Positions 9,742 to 17,304 of a stretch of DNA of 64,000 nucleotides are shown in pieces (position 1 is the first letter of the stretch; each line of letters starts with the position of its first letter). Position numbers and translations under genes: made by a program. The notes under the pieces were generated by a model, which saw nothing but the letters and a program-made list of their open reading frames with translations, did no database searches and was not told where the DNA came from. Source of the DNA: Niabella sp. (GTDB lineage: Bacteria > Bacteroidota > Bacteroidia > Chitinophagales > Chitinophagaceae); the NCBI GenBank assembly GCA_017744715.1, contig JAGIAT010000003.1, positions 310,001 through 374,000 on the forward strand, in the 5' to 3' direction.

Positions 9742-9834
9742 TGTTGCAAAATATTTTCCTTCACGTAAGATTGCAACAGTTTTGTTGCAACCTTTATTGT
9801 TGCAATAAATTTTGCAACAGAAAATATTGCAACA
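9742..9834. repeat. Cluster of six TTGCAACA / TGTTGCAA sites
   Basis: TGTTGCAA occurs at 9742, 9783 and 9798; the reverse complement TTGCAACA occurs at 9771, 9812 and 9827. A similar cluster lies at 30341-30448 upstream of an XRE-family gene. The open frame across this stretch (minus strand, 9681-9899) is judged to be by-product coding of the repeats. The bases between 9668 and 9995 hold nothing else recognised. Confidence 0.7.
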
Positions 9835-9995
9835 AGAATTAGCCGGTTGGTCATCATTTTAAACTTGTACGTCATTTCTCCACATAAGTAATGCAACACA
9901 CTGGTAAGGAAACCAATGCGAGACCCAGCAAACAGCGGGGTTGGAACAAAGTTGGCATCATACGATCAAGCTAGCAAGCCATAATCACGCTTCCG

Positions 9996-10289
9996 TCATG
10001 CCTGCCTGCGGTAGGCAGGCCGAGCCCAGCCGAAGCATCCCCGTAATACCGAAATGTCCGAAAGTTGTAAGACCCTTCCACTCCGCTTCGCTTCGGTCAG
10101 GGTGGCGGAACGGGGTTTAGTCTTACTATCAAGGTAATGAGAATAAGTACGCTTCTGTCATGCTGAGCGAAGCCGAAGCATCCCTGTAATAACAAGCTGT
10201 CCGAAAATTGCGAGACCCTTCGGCTCCACTTTGTTGCGCTCGGAGTGACGAAAGTGAAATATGTCACGCTGGGCGAGGCCGAAGTATCC
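9996..10289. repeat. Composite hairpin repeats upstream of the GIY-YIG gene
   Basis: Two full units (9996-10105 and 10157-10249) and a half unit (10262-10289) of the family at 9139-9668. The first carries a nested palindrome, GCCTGCCTGC-GGTA-GGCAGGC, in its loop. Confidence 0.75.
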
Positions 10290-10357
10290 GTACCTTCTAC
10301 AAATTAAAAATCCAAGATATACCACTCTATAATATATTTTTTTCACTAATTTGTATT

Positions 10358-10675
10358 ATGCAAAAAGGAGGCTTTGTATACATCCTAACCAACAAGCTAA
10401 AAACGGTACTTTACATCGGCGTTACATCCAATCTCCGGTCGCGGTTATGGGAACATGAACATCATGAAATACCCGGTAGCTTCACCGATAAATACAATAC
10501 AACATTGCTAATTTATTATGAATGGTTCGACACGATCAATTCTGCAATTGAGCGGGAAAAACAATTGAAGGGATGGATTAGAAAAAAGAAGGAACAATTG
10601 ATTGCGCGAAAGAACCCTCAGTGGAAGGTTTTTAATGAGGAAATTGCTAATGATATATACAGTCTTTTGTATTAA
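10358..10675 (+). CDS. GIY-YIG nuclease superfamily protein
   Basis: 105-residue single-domain protein. The GIY-YIG signature appears as VYILTN (residues 6-11) and LYIGVT (18-23), followed by the conserved arginines of SNLRSRLWEHEH and a glutamate in SAIEREKQLKGW. It ends with a basic patch. The family uses this fold for metal-dependent DNA cleavage; these short stand-alone members are common in Bacteroidota and their role is unknown. The start at 10358 is chosen because the longer frame (from 10208) runs through repeat DNA. The gene is flanked on both sides by composite hairpin repeats. Confidence 0.88.
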   Translation: MQKGGFVYILTNKLKTVLYIGVTSNLRSRLWEHEHHEIPGSFTDKYNTTLLIYYEWFDTINSAIEREKQLKGWIRKKKEQLIARKNPQWKVFNEEIANDIYSLLY

Positions 10676-10679
10676 GTAA

Positions 10680-11244
10680 TTATGCTGAGTGGAGTGCAGC
10701 GCAACCGAAGCATCCCTGTAATATCAAACTGTCCGAAAATTGAGAGACCCTTCGGCTTCACTTTGTTGCGCTCAGGGTGACGTAACGGGGTTTGCGTCAT
10801 GCAATCATAGTAACGGACAATAATCACGCTTCCGTCATGCTGAGCCCAGCCGAAGCATCCCTGTAACAACAAGCTAATCGATATTCGTGAGACCCTTCGG
10901 CTCCACTTTGTTGCCCTCAGGGTGACGTAACGAAGTTTGCGTTATGTGATCATGTAACTAAACCTAATCATACTTCCGTCATGCTGAGCGAATCCCGCGA
11001 TAGCGGGAGTAGCCGAAGCATCCCCGTGACACCGAACTGTTCGAAAATTGAGAGACCCTTCGGCTCCACTTCGTTCCGCTCAGGGTGACGAAACAGGGTT
11101 GGCGTAATGCGATCAAACTAGCGATAAACAATCACGCTTCCGTCATGCTGAGCGAAGCGCAGCGCAGCCGAAGCATCCCTGTAATATCGAGCTGTCCGAA
11201 AATCGTGAGACCCTTCGGCTCCACTTTGTTCCGCTCAGGGTGAC
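10680..11244. repeat. Cluster of four composite hairpin repeats downstream of the GIY-YIG gene
   Basis: Units at 10680-10781, 10834-10926, 10979-11089 and 11142-11244. The part around 10931-11072 is nearly identical to 9235-9372 on the other side of the nuclease gene, including the nested hairpin and the spacer between units, so a piece of the cluster was duplicated. No gene is seen. Confidence 0.8.
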
Positions 11245-11283
11245 GGAACGGGGTTAACGTTCTTGGATTATGGGAGAGCCGCA

Positions 11284-11862
11284 TCACATGTCGTCAAGAC
11301 TGCAAAGGGGATAAATAACCGCGCCGCGGGATTGGATATAGGCGGCTTCCAGCAGCTTCATTAAATAATACCATACGGAAAATTCATCCATCTCTACGTC
11401 AATGGCGCGGTCTGTGACGCCGTGGTACAGCACCAGGTGCATGCTGGATTTCCACTCATCGCAGGTTTGATACGCAAAAAACTTTTCTATTACCTTGCGG
11501 ATGTCGCCCTGCTCTTCTTCTATAAAATAACTGGCAAATCTTCTTTGTCCGGGAAAGGCGTCGTCTGCAATGATGCTTAAATCCACCTCCCGGTCTGGCT
11601 CCAAATTATTGATATGAATATAATGGGCCGCATCAATGACCGAATCTATGGCCATGAACGCGCAACAGAGCTGAAAGGATGGTATTTCGGTTTGTACCTC
11701 AAACTGCTCTATGTAAAGAAAGAGGTGTAAGAGCCATTTGCGAAACTCATGTATATGCCCGGCATGGTAAAAGCAGAGGGCAAATACGCGGTAAGGATTG
11801 GTGGTGGCCTCCAGGCTCCAGCTTTCTGTGTGAAAGGGATCGGTTGTTCTTAGGAATTGCAT
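11284..11862 (-). CDS. Hypothetical protein
   Basis: 192 residues, not recognised. It has no signal peptide or membrane helix and is rich in aromatic residues (PYRVFALCFYHAGHIHEFRKW, WYYLMKLLEAAY) and acidic stretches, suggesting a soluble helical protein. It stands alone between two repeat-rich gaps; the 11863-11950 upstream bases are AT-rich. Coding use looks genuine because composition and frame stay even across its length, but family and function are unknown. Confidence 0.65.
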   Translation of the reverse strand: MQFLRTTDPFHTESWSLEATTNPYRVFALCFYHAGHIHEFRKWLLHLFLYIEQFEVQTEIPSFQLCCAFMAIDSVIDAAHYIHINNLEPDREVDLSIIADDAFPGQRRFASYFIEEEQGDIRKVIEKFFAYQTCDEWKSSMHLVLYHGVTDRAIDVEMDEFSVWYYLMKLLEAAYIQSRGAVIYPLCSLDDM

Positions 11863-11955
11863 ATGTTATTGTTTTTAGGTTAAAAGATTTATCATGCTTT
11901 TGTTATGCTGAGTTTTTAATTTACGTTGTAAAACCAATGTATCTATGACATAACA

Positions 11956-12243
11956 CGCTTTCGTCACCCTGACCGCATCCCGACGAAAGCCGGGAGTAGC
12001 GGAAGGGTCTCTTAAATATCGGACGACCCGGGAATACAGAGATGTTTCGGCTACTCCCGCTGTCGCGGGATCTGCTCAACATGACGAACGTATCATTACG
12101 GACGTCCCTTGAGTAAACAATTTGCGTTTCAAAACCAATGGAGCTATGACAATACCATCTTATAGTCATCCTGAACTTGTTTCAGGATCTTAGGGAAACA
12201 TGCATAGATGCCGAAACAATCCCGATTGATCGGGACGACATGA
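11956..12243. repeat. Degenerate composite hairpin repeats
   Basis: One pair runs at about 11956-12086, with nested CCCG/CGGG palindromes in both loops. A second, of the CTGAACTTGTTTCAG type, runs at about 12168-12243; its second hairpin has TCCCGATTGATCGGGA in place of the usual loop. The remaining bases to 12383 hold a further decayed copy and no gene. Confidence 0.6.
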
Positions 12244-12383
12244 CTAAAGAAAGATTGATGCTCAAAACAATAGTATATCTGTCATTGGCAACTTGTTTCA
12301 GCATCTATCCAGCTTCTATCCATCATCTATGAAAGATTTACGCAGATCCGGATGGATACCGGAACAGGTACGGGATAACATCT

Positions 12384-12887
12384 TCAGGGCGGCGAAACAG
12401 GGTTACCCCTATCCCCCGGCGGGTCTACCGTACCCGGAAAAGCCGTAACAATTTCCCCGGCGATGGTGCTGATCACCGTAAGCACGCTTACCTCGTGCCC
12501 CGTGGTATCATAGCCCAGCGGTGCGCCCGTATCCCACACGCGTTGCAGCAGATCACTATCCGGCATGGGCGTGGGTGGCTGTGGGTAGGCATCCCGTATG
12601 GCGGCAGCTATGGCGGGGATGGGCAGGGTAAACTTACTGGCCAGCGGGTGACGCGGCACTTTGTAATAATGGCGCTCTAAAATATGCGCCAGTGCGGATG
12701 CAGTTAGGTACCAGCACCTGCGCCGCAGGCGTTTTCGGTTTTTTACCGGCAACTGCCAAATAAGCCCTTCCTGCAATTGTTGCAGCCAGGTTTGGATATC
12801 TGCCAATAAAAACAGCACTTGCAGCCATTGTGCTTCATTAAATGGTGTGTTGGTGTTGGGTGCGGGTGTAGCAACGGCATTGTTCAT
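12384..12887 (-). CDS. Hypothetical protein with terminator-like hairpin in its leader
   Basis: 167 residues from the ATG at 12887. No family is recognised. The N-terminus is Asn/Pro/Thr-rich. The middle is helical and basic (LPVKNRKRLRRRCWYLTAS), followed by HILERHYYKVPRHPLASKF, and the C-terminus has Pro-rich linkers. There is no signal peptide. A GTG/TTG-type frame extends upstream to 12974 through the structured leader, but the leader looks like RNA rather than protein sequence. Function unknown; conservation of the leader hairpin would be the best clue. Confidence 0.6.
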   Translation of the reverse strand: MNNAVATPAPNTNTPFNEAQWLQVLFLLADIQTWLQQLQEGLIWQLPVKNRKRLRRRCWYLTASALAHILERHYYKVPRHPLASKFTLPIPAIAAAIRDAYPQPPTPMPDSDLLQRVWDTGAPLGYDTTGHEVSVLTVISTIAGEIVTAFPGTVDPPGDRGNPVSPP

Positions 12888-12917
12888 AACAAATAGGTTT
12901 TTGGCCGGGCACCGCGC

Positions 12918-12993
12918 AAAAAAAGGCGTGGTGCTCAACTTACCGCTTTTTGAGGTACTGGTATACCCGCACACAGATAAGAGAGCCCACGCC
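12918..12993 (-). promoter_or_regulatory. Structured leader / attenuator-like hairpin
   Basis: On the minus strand GGCGTGGGCTC (12993-12983) pairs with GAGCACCACGCC (12936-12925) with one mismatch/bulge, enclosing a 46-base domain that contains GGTATACC and a TACC/GGTA helix. Seven U residues follow (12924-12918). This has the layout of an intrinsic terminator placed 31 bases before the start codon of the downstream gene, so it could be an attenuator, a riboswitch-like element or a separate small RNA. Ligand or trigger unknown. Confidence 0.5.
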
Positions 12994-13192
12994 TAGGTCG
13001 TGAGCTATTCTGCTTATCATCTCGTGTGCTTAAAAATTACCAGTTTTCAAAAAAGCGAGATTCAAAGCGAATGCTTCAAATGAGTTTATGAAGTAAACGC
13101 AAAAATATTTTATTCAGAACAAATATACATTGTTTTATTAAATGCGGGGCAAAATCCGCAAAATATTTTTTTATAAGATTTTTATTTGCTTA

Positions 13193-13423
13193 ATGCTTGA
13201 TCTTAGCGCCGATATATGTAACTACATTAATAAAGAATGGATAGGCCGATGGGAAGGTTCTATGCGTTCTTTTGCCGATGAACATGATGTAGATGAAAAG
13301 ACAATACGTCAAATCATCGACTTTAAAAAGACATCCTATAAAATAAGTCTTTATACCCTGGACAAAATGTGTACTGCAAGGGATTTGACGCTGGAAGAGT
13401 TTTTTAGGCAAATTAAAAGGTAA
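13193..13423 (+). CDS. Small XRE-type helix-turn-helix protein
   Basis: 76 residues from the ATG at 13193 (an earlier ATG at 13142 would add a hydrophobic, Lys/Phe-rich stretch). The helix-turn-helix spans roughly residues 21-60: SMRSFADEHDVDEKTIRQII, then ISLYTLDKMCTARDLTLEEF, like the compact XRE proteins common in Bacteroidota. It is likely a DNA-binding regulator. It converges with the HEPN-like gene (22-bp gap) and lies next to the reverse transcriptase locus, so it may regulate that neighbourhood (inference). Confidence 0.65.
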   Translation: MLDLSADICNYINKEWIGRWEGSMRSFADEHDVDEKTIRQIIDFKKTSYKISLYTLDKMCTARDLTLEEFFRQIKR

Positions 13424-13444
13424 ATAGTTACCAAAAAACCCCTA

Positions 13445-14281
13445 TTACTTGAACACCCATCTTTTACCTCCTTCAACATATTCCAATAGGACGTATGCAT
13501 TACTATTATCGTCAGGAATCAAGACTTCAATCTGGTTTCCCTGTTCTAAAGTTTTACGTGCATATCTCGAATGGATCTCGCCTAAATACTTCTCCAAAAC
13601 AAGAAAAAGGGAAATTGTTTTAGAAAATTTCTGCTCCCAATCTGTATATCCTATCGCTTTTAAAAGAGCAAACTTGTCTATCTTGTAGTTTGAATAATAT
13701 ATTCCGTTCTGTATAAAATAATATTGAGAATGAGCGATTGCGTTTCTCACTTGCTGCGAATAGGATTCTTTTATTAGTTGATAGAATAAAGGTGATATAT
13801 CTTTTACCTTATCACGAATACTGTTTCTAATATGATCACTTTTTGTATTCCCTCTCTCAAACGGAATTTCCAATTGCCAATCATAAGCCTCCCCACTTGC
13901 AAGCCTAGAAAATTGAGTAAGCAGTTTCAAAAAATATACATTCTCCCATATTTTAAGATACAACAACTTTTCGACATGAATAGTATGTTCTAATACTCTA
14001 ACATCATCATCTGAAAGACTTACAAAGTAGTTATCGTTACTTACGATAAATTTACCTATTTCATTTTTTATAAAACTAAGATGAGTAGAACTTGCCAATC
14101 CATCCTTGCCAGGACCGATAATAGCTCGTTCCCTTCCGTCGATCTTAAAAAGGGTACCATGTTGTTGGCATATTAACAGATCTTGAGGATGTACTTGGTT
14201 TTCTTGACAACGATTAATTAACTCGCACAAAGCATTACTTGCTAACAAATTTGTTTCTTCGAACGTATTTAATCTGACCAT
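13445..14281 (-). CDS. HEPN-motif protein downstream of the reverse transcriptase
   Basis: 278 residues, no named family recognised. Near residue 178 it has RNAIAH, which fits the R-x4-6-H active-site motif of HEPN ribonucleases, inside a helical region (QLIKESYSQQVRNAIAHSQ). The C-terminal 80 residues are helical, then strand-forming (IEVLIPDDNSNAYVLLEYV). Many HEPN proteins are RNases that cut RNA during phage infection. It lies 158 bases downstream of the RT gene on the same strand and is similarly AT-rich, so the two may have arrived together. The RNase role is inference. Confidence 0.6.
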   Translation of the reverse strand: MVRLNTFEETNLLASNALCELINRCQENQVHPQDLLICQQHGTLFKIDGRERAIIGPGKDGLASSTHLSFIKNEIGKFIVSNDNYFVSLSDDDVRVLEHTIHVEKLLYLKIWENVYFLKLLTQFSRLASGEAYDWQLEIPFERGNTKSDHIRNSIRDKVKDISPLFYQLIKESYSQQVRNAIAHSQYYFIQNGIYYSNYKIDKFALLKAIGYTDWEQKFSKTISLFLVLEKYLGEIHSRYARKTLEQGNQIEVLIPDDNSNAYVLLEYVEGGKRWVFK

Positions 14282-14439
14282 TTGATATTAATTCTATCTA
14301 ATTAAGAATATTCACTGCCGCACCTCCTCCCTTCGTCATGTAAAACTTATTGTTTTATTTTAATTTAAAAGCAATACTTGAAATAAAAATTTACAGTTTG
14401 AAACAAGTGAGAATTTCCAGTTATCAAACAGTACATCTA

Positions 14440-15897
14440 CTATTTCAGCCTTCGAATTTTAGGCAGCCGTTGCCGCTTTTCTTGCTTTTCGATTTCTCCA
14501 TGCAATATTTTCCAAGCATTTGAAAGTTGATTTTGAATATGCGGACTATTCATAATTCTGGCGGCAAAGTTGGCATATGAAAAATAGTTGCGCTTCTTCA
14601 AACTTGATTTCGAAGCTCCCAAAAACGAAAATTGTTCATAGAGCCTTTTTCTATGCAAGGTGCTGTCCAATTTTGTTCCCTTCCTCCGATTCTTTCTTTT
14701 CACCTGGGCTGCTTTAAAAGCTCTATATTTAACGCCTGCTTTCATCTTTCGATAAAATTTAGAAATACTTGCGGGCCTTAAAAGTTTTCTTTTGCCATCA
14801 AACTGAAAACCTAGGTACAACACAGGCTTTTCACCTTTTTGCAACCTGCCATTTATAAAAAAGCTTTTCTGTGTTTTCACCGGTTGAATTATAAGTTCAT
14901 ACTTTCGAATCAACTCATATATTTTTTGTTCTATTTCCACATATTGAGCTTGAGGGCAAATCACCAAAAGATCATCCGAATATCTTCGATAAATACTTTT
15001 TGAGGATTCCAATATATCTAAAACTTCTTGATCGAATTGAAGTAAATACAGGTTAGCTAAAAACGCACTAATTGGAGTTCCCTGAGGTATGCCTATTTTT
15101 TTTCTCCTTTCCCTACTTTCATTGATTTCACTTCTAAATGGATTAGTTTTTAGATATCCTTTTTCTTTTATCCTTCTTCTAAACTCGTTCCCATCCCGAA
15201 CAAAATATTCTACCTCTTCCTGAATTAATTGATTCGGATGTTTATAACCAAACTCTTTTAAAAGATCTTTTAATTCTACAAAGGCAAATTGCGTTAGGCT
15301 TTTAAAAACATTATACTGATCCTTTTCCAAATCTTTTCTACCAACAAGCTTAGTCCATGCTTGTTTTAGAATTTTATGATTAAGGCTATCAAAAAACTTG
15401 CTTATGTCTAAAGCCAATACTGTGGATGCACCATGAAAGTTCTTAATTTTCTCAAAAACTTCATCAGCAAAATCAATATTACATTTACATCGAGAGTTAT
15501 CTTTTAATGGGATCCGACGGTATGCTAATATGCTATCATCAAGCTGTTTATTTTTTTGAAGCAAGGTCTCATAAAGCGGCTCCAATACTTTCTGAGTATA
15601 ATAGGAATATATATGTGCATCTAAATGATTAGGATAATAGATTTCGCGGTACTTAACATTGGGCTTCCTTACACCATCATCAAATGTATGATGTTTTTTA
15701 ACAGCATTGCCTGATCTATCTTTGCTGTTCTTGTACCGCTTTAAAACTATAGTTCGATGAATTAATGGGTAAAACCGATGCTCTGCAACTTTTACAGGAT
15801 CGGAAACGTAGTCTTTAATCCAGGATGCATCTTGAATGGAAAGCTTTTTGGTTATATGCGTAAAAGCCTTTGGTTTAAACCAATTTCTTTTTCTCAT
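14440..15897 (-). CDS. Reverse transcriptase, defence-associated type (DRT/UG group, DRT2-like)
   Basis: 485-residue RNA-directed DNA polymerase. RT motifs in order: LDISKFFDSLNH (about 162, first catalytic Asp), GIPQGTPISAFLANLYLL (about 270) and YRRYSDDLLVI (about 305, the YxDD active site). A basic thumb-like tail follows. It lacks the maturase and HNH domains of group II introns and has no retron msr/msd evident. The start WFKPKAF and the long block before motif 1 resemble, from memory, the single-gene antiviral RTs of the DRT2 (UG2) class, which work with an upstream ncRNA; the exact class needs a search. A 516-bp non-coding stretch lies directly upstream. Confidence 0.85.
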   Translation of the reverse strand: MRKRNWFKPKAFTHITKKLSIQDASWIKDYVSDPVKVAEHRFYPLIHRTIVLKRYKNSKDRSGNAVKKHHTFDDGVRKPNVKYREIYYPNHLDAHIYSYYTQKVLEPLYETLLQKNKQLDDSILAYRRIPLKDNSRCKCNIDFADEVFEKIKNFHGASTVLALDISKFFDSLNHKILKQAWTKLVGRKDLEKDQYNVFKSLTQFAFVELKDLLKEFGYKHPNQLIQEEVEYFVRDGNEFRRRIKEKGYLKTNPFRSEINESRERRKKIGIPQGTPISAFLANLYLLQFDQEVLDILESSKSIYRRYSDDLLVICPQAQYVEIEQKIYELIRKYELIIQPVKTQKSFFINGRLQKGEKPVLYLGFQFDGKRKLLRPASISKFYRKMKAGVKYRAFKAAQVKRKNRRKGTKLDSTLHRKRLYEQFSFLGASKSSLKKRNYFSYANFAARIMNSPHIQNQLSNAWKILHGEIEKQEKRQRLPKIRRLK

Positions 15898-16235
15898 AAA
15901 AGATGGCTGCGAGTTTTTGGCTAGTCAAATACAATTCGCATAACACCTACTAAATATTAAAATATTTTGAGGCAGGGCATAGTTCTCCTTCGAAAGAGCA
16001 TCCTATTTTAGATTGTTGCCTTAGCTTTGCAAATCTTAACTAACATGGTTATATCAGTTCTAACTCATAAGCTAATTCAAGTCGTCATCTTGGTGATAAA
16101 CGGGATCCAGCAGGAAGTTCTCCAGGGTTCTCCTTGTTTATCTCAGATTTCGAACTAATCAAGCGTCTGTCCTTGATCACACAGTTTTAGCCCTTATAAC
16201 CGCTTAACTTGTATAAAGAACTCCCGCTCGCAGCC
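15898..16235 (-). ncRNA. Candidate ncRNA partner of the reverse transcriptase
   Basis: This gap has no convincing ORF on either strand. On the RT strand GGCTGCGAG (16235-16227) is a perfect complement of CTCGCAGCC (15913-15905), enclosing 331 bp and ending just before the RT start. Inner helices are ATCAAG/CTTGAT (16158-16163 with 16172-16177) and a 7-bp TTAGCTT/AAGCTAA pair (16021-16027 with 16069-16075). A TAGGTTTG element (16242-16235) abuts the 5' arm. In DRT2 systems the ncRNA lies upstream of the RT gene in this way. Transcript ends are unknown. Confidence 0.5.
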
Positions 16236-16242
16236 AAACCTA
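16235..16242 (-). promoter_or_regulatory. −7 element (TAGGTTTG) for the RT/ncRNA transcript
   Basis: A perfect TAnnTTTG match on the minus strand, touching the first arm of the long-range inverted repeat upstream of the RT gene. The −33 region is weak (no TTTG at the right distance), so the promoter is tentative. Bases 16243-16413 hold no recognised feature. Confidence 0.4.
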
Positions 16243-16413
16243 AGCCCAACAAAATCACTGCCAGATTAATCACTTATGCCAAAATGTCGGACATCAGATC
16301 TAGTCTGTGAACATGTGAATTCCCATGGTCGTGTCTACAGAATTCATACACTCCGCAGTTTATAAATCGTCTAGGGCTTGCTTTCTCACAGTTTCGCTAT
16401 TAATTTTATCAAA

Positions 16414-16953
16414 TTAGGCTAACTTAACCATACATCGCATTACACCATCATGGTCTATTGATAATTGAATGGACCCTTTTTCTGTTTCATAGATTGTAAG
16501 GTATTTGCATTTGTCAAATTTAACCTCAAACATCTTATCATTATCATTTTTGGGTTCTGAATATGATTGAAATTTCTCAACGCAATCTGAAGGATCTCCA
16601 TATTTTTCGGTTAGCATTTCTTTCAGTGTAAAGTAATTAGATGAAAGAGAAGACCATGTGTCACGTTCGGGAAAAAGCACTACAATCTTGCTCACTAAGT
16701 CCTTTGTTTTTAGCGTTGACACCCCAATAACACATGACTTGTATGAAGCAAAGTCGCCTTTCAAAACAGCCAACCCCTCTTCCGTTCCTGTATGCGTAAA
16801 ACCGCCTTTTTTCATCTTTAAAACAAATTCATTGAGCGTGCCATCAATTGGCACTCCTTTAAATGAAAGATGTTTTGACGAATCGGGTTTTACTTGTGCA
16901 AAAGAACTCAAAACAGTTATGACGAAAAAAAATATTGAAAAAAGTCTTTTCAT
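16414..16953 (-). CDS. Secreted hypothetical protein
   Basis: 179 residues with a clear signal peptide (MKRLFSIFFFVITVLSSFAQ), so exported to the periplasm or beyond. The mature part has alternating strands and a helix (TLKEMLTEKYGDP). Similar short secreted proteins are frequent in Bacteroidota, often near mobile or accessory genes; none has a known role. The ATG at 16953 is preferred to a TTG two codons earlier. It lies upstream of the RT locus on the same strand. Confidence 0.75.
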   Translation of the reverse strand: MKRLFSIFFFVITVLSSFAQVKPDSSKHLSFKGVPIDGTLNEFVLKMKKGGFTHTGTEEGLAVLKGDFASYKSCVIGVSTLKTKDLVSKIVVLFPERDTWSSLSSNYFTLKEMLTEKYGDPSDCVEKFQSYSEPKNDNDKMFEVKFDKCKYLTIYETEKGSIQLSIDHDGVMRCMVKLA

Positions 16954-17030
16954 ATACAAACGACTTACAGATTAAAGCAGTTTAAGCCACCTATTGCTAA
17001 TGGGTGTTCTATTATGGTTTTCATCGATAA

Positions 17031-17177
17031 CTATTTCTGATCACCCTTTTTATGTTTATGAGGTTTTAAGTCAGGATGCTTGGGTTTTGTTTCTGGCGTT
17101 ACTCGTCTTCTTTTGTCTGAACTCCCATCGTCTTTCTTGGGTTTTGGACCTGGCTTAATTGCTGTAATTGTACTCAT
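17031..17177 (-). CDS. Small lysine-rich basic protein
   Basis: 48 residues from the ATG at 17177: an N-terminal MSTITAIKPGPKPKKDDG, then about one third Lys, Arg and His. The longer frame to 17273 is less likely. Small basic proteins starting like this are common orphans in the phylum; nucleic-acid binding is only a guess from charge. Confidence 0.45.
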   Translation of the reverse strand: MSTITAIKPGPKPKKDDGSSDKRRRVTPETKPKHPDLKPHKHKKGDQK

Positions 17178-17304
17178 AATTATTGTTTTAGATTTTAAAA
17201 TTGGCTTTTTATATCGTCTGGTGTAAGATTCTTTCTCTGGAACGTTCTGGTAGTTATGCTTCGGTAGTATCAATTTTCCCTAACTGGTTGTGTTGCTAAT
17301 ATAC

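Noticed and set aside
9681..9899. 72-residue minus-strand ORF over TTGCAACA sites
   Set aside because: Its composition follows the repeated sites, and no ribosome-binding or promoter context is seen.
12888..12974. N-terminal extension of the 12.4 kb gene (MCGYTSTSK...)
   Set aside because: This stretch overlaps the structured leader and poly-U tract, so it is more likely RNA than protein.
14440..15897. Group II intron or retron interpretation of the reverse transcriptase
   Set aside because: No maturase or HNH domain, no intron ends, and no clear msr/msd with G-branch context; the upstream stretch fits an ncRNA of a DRT system better.
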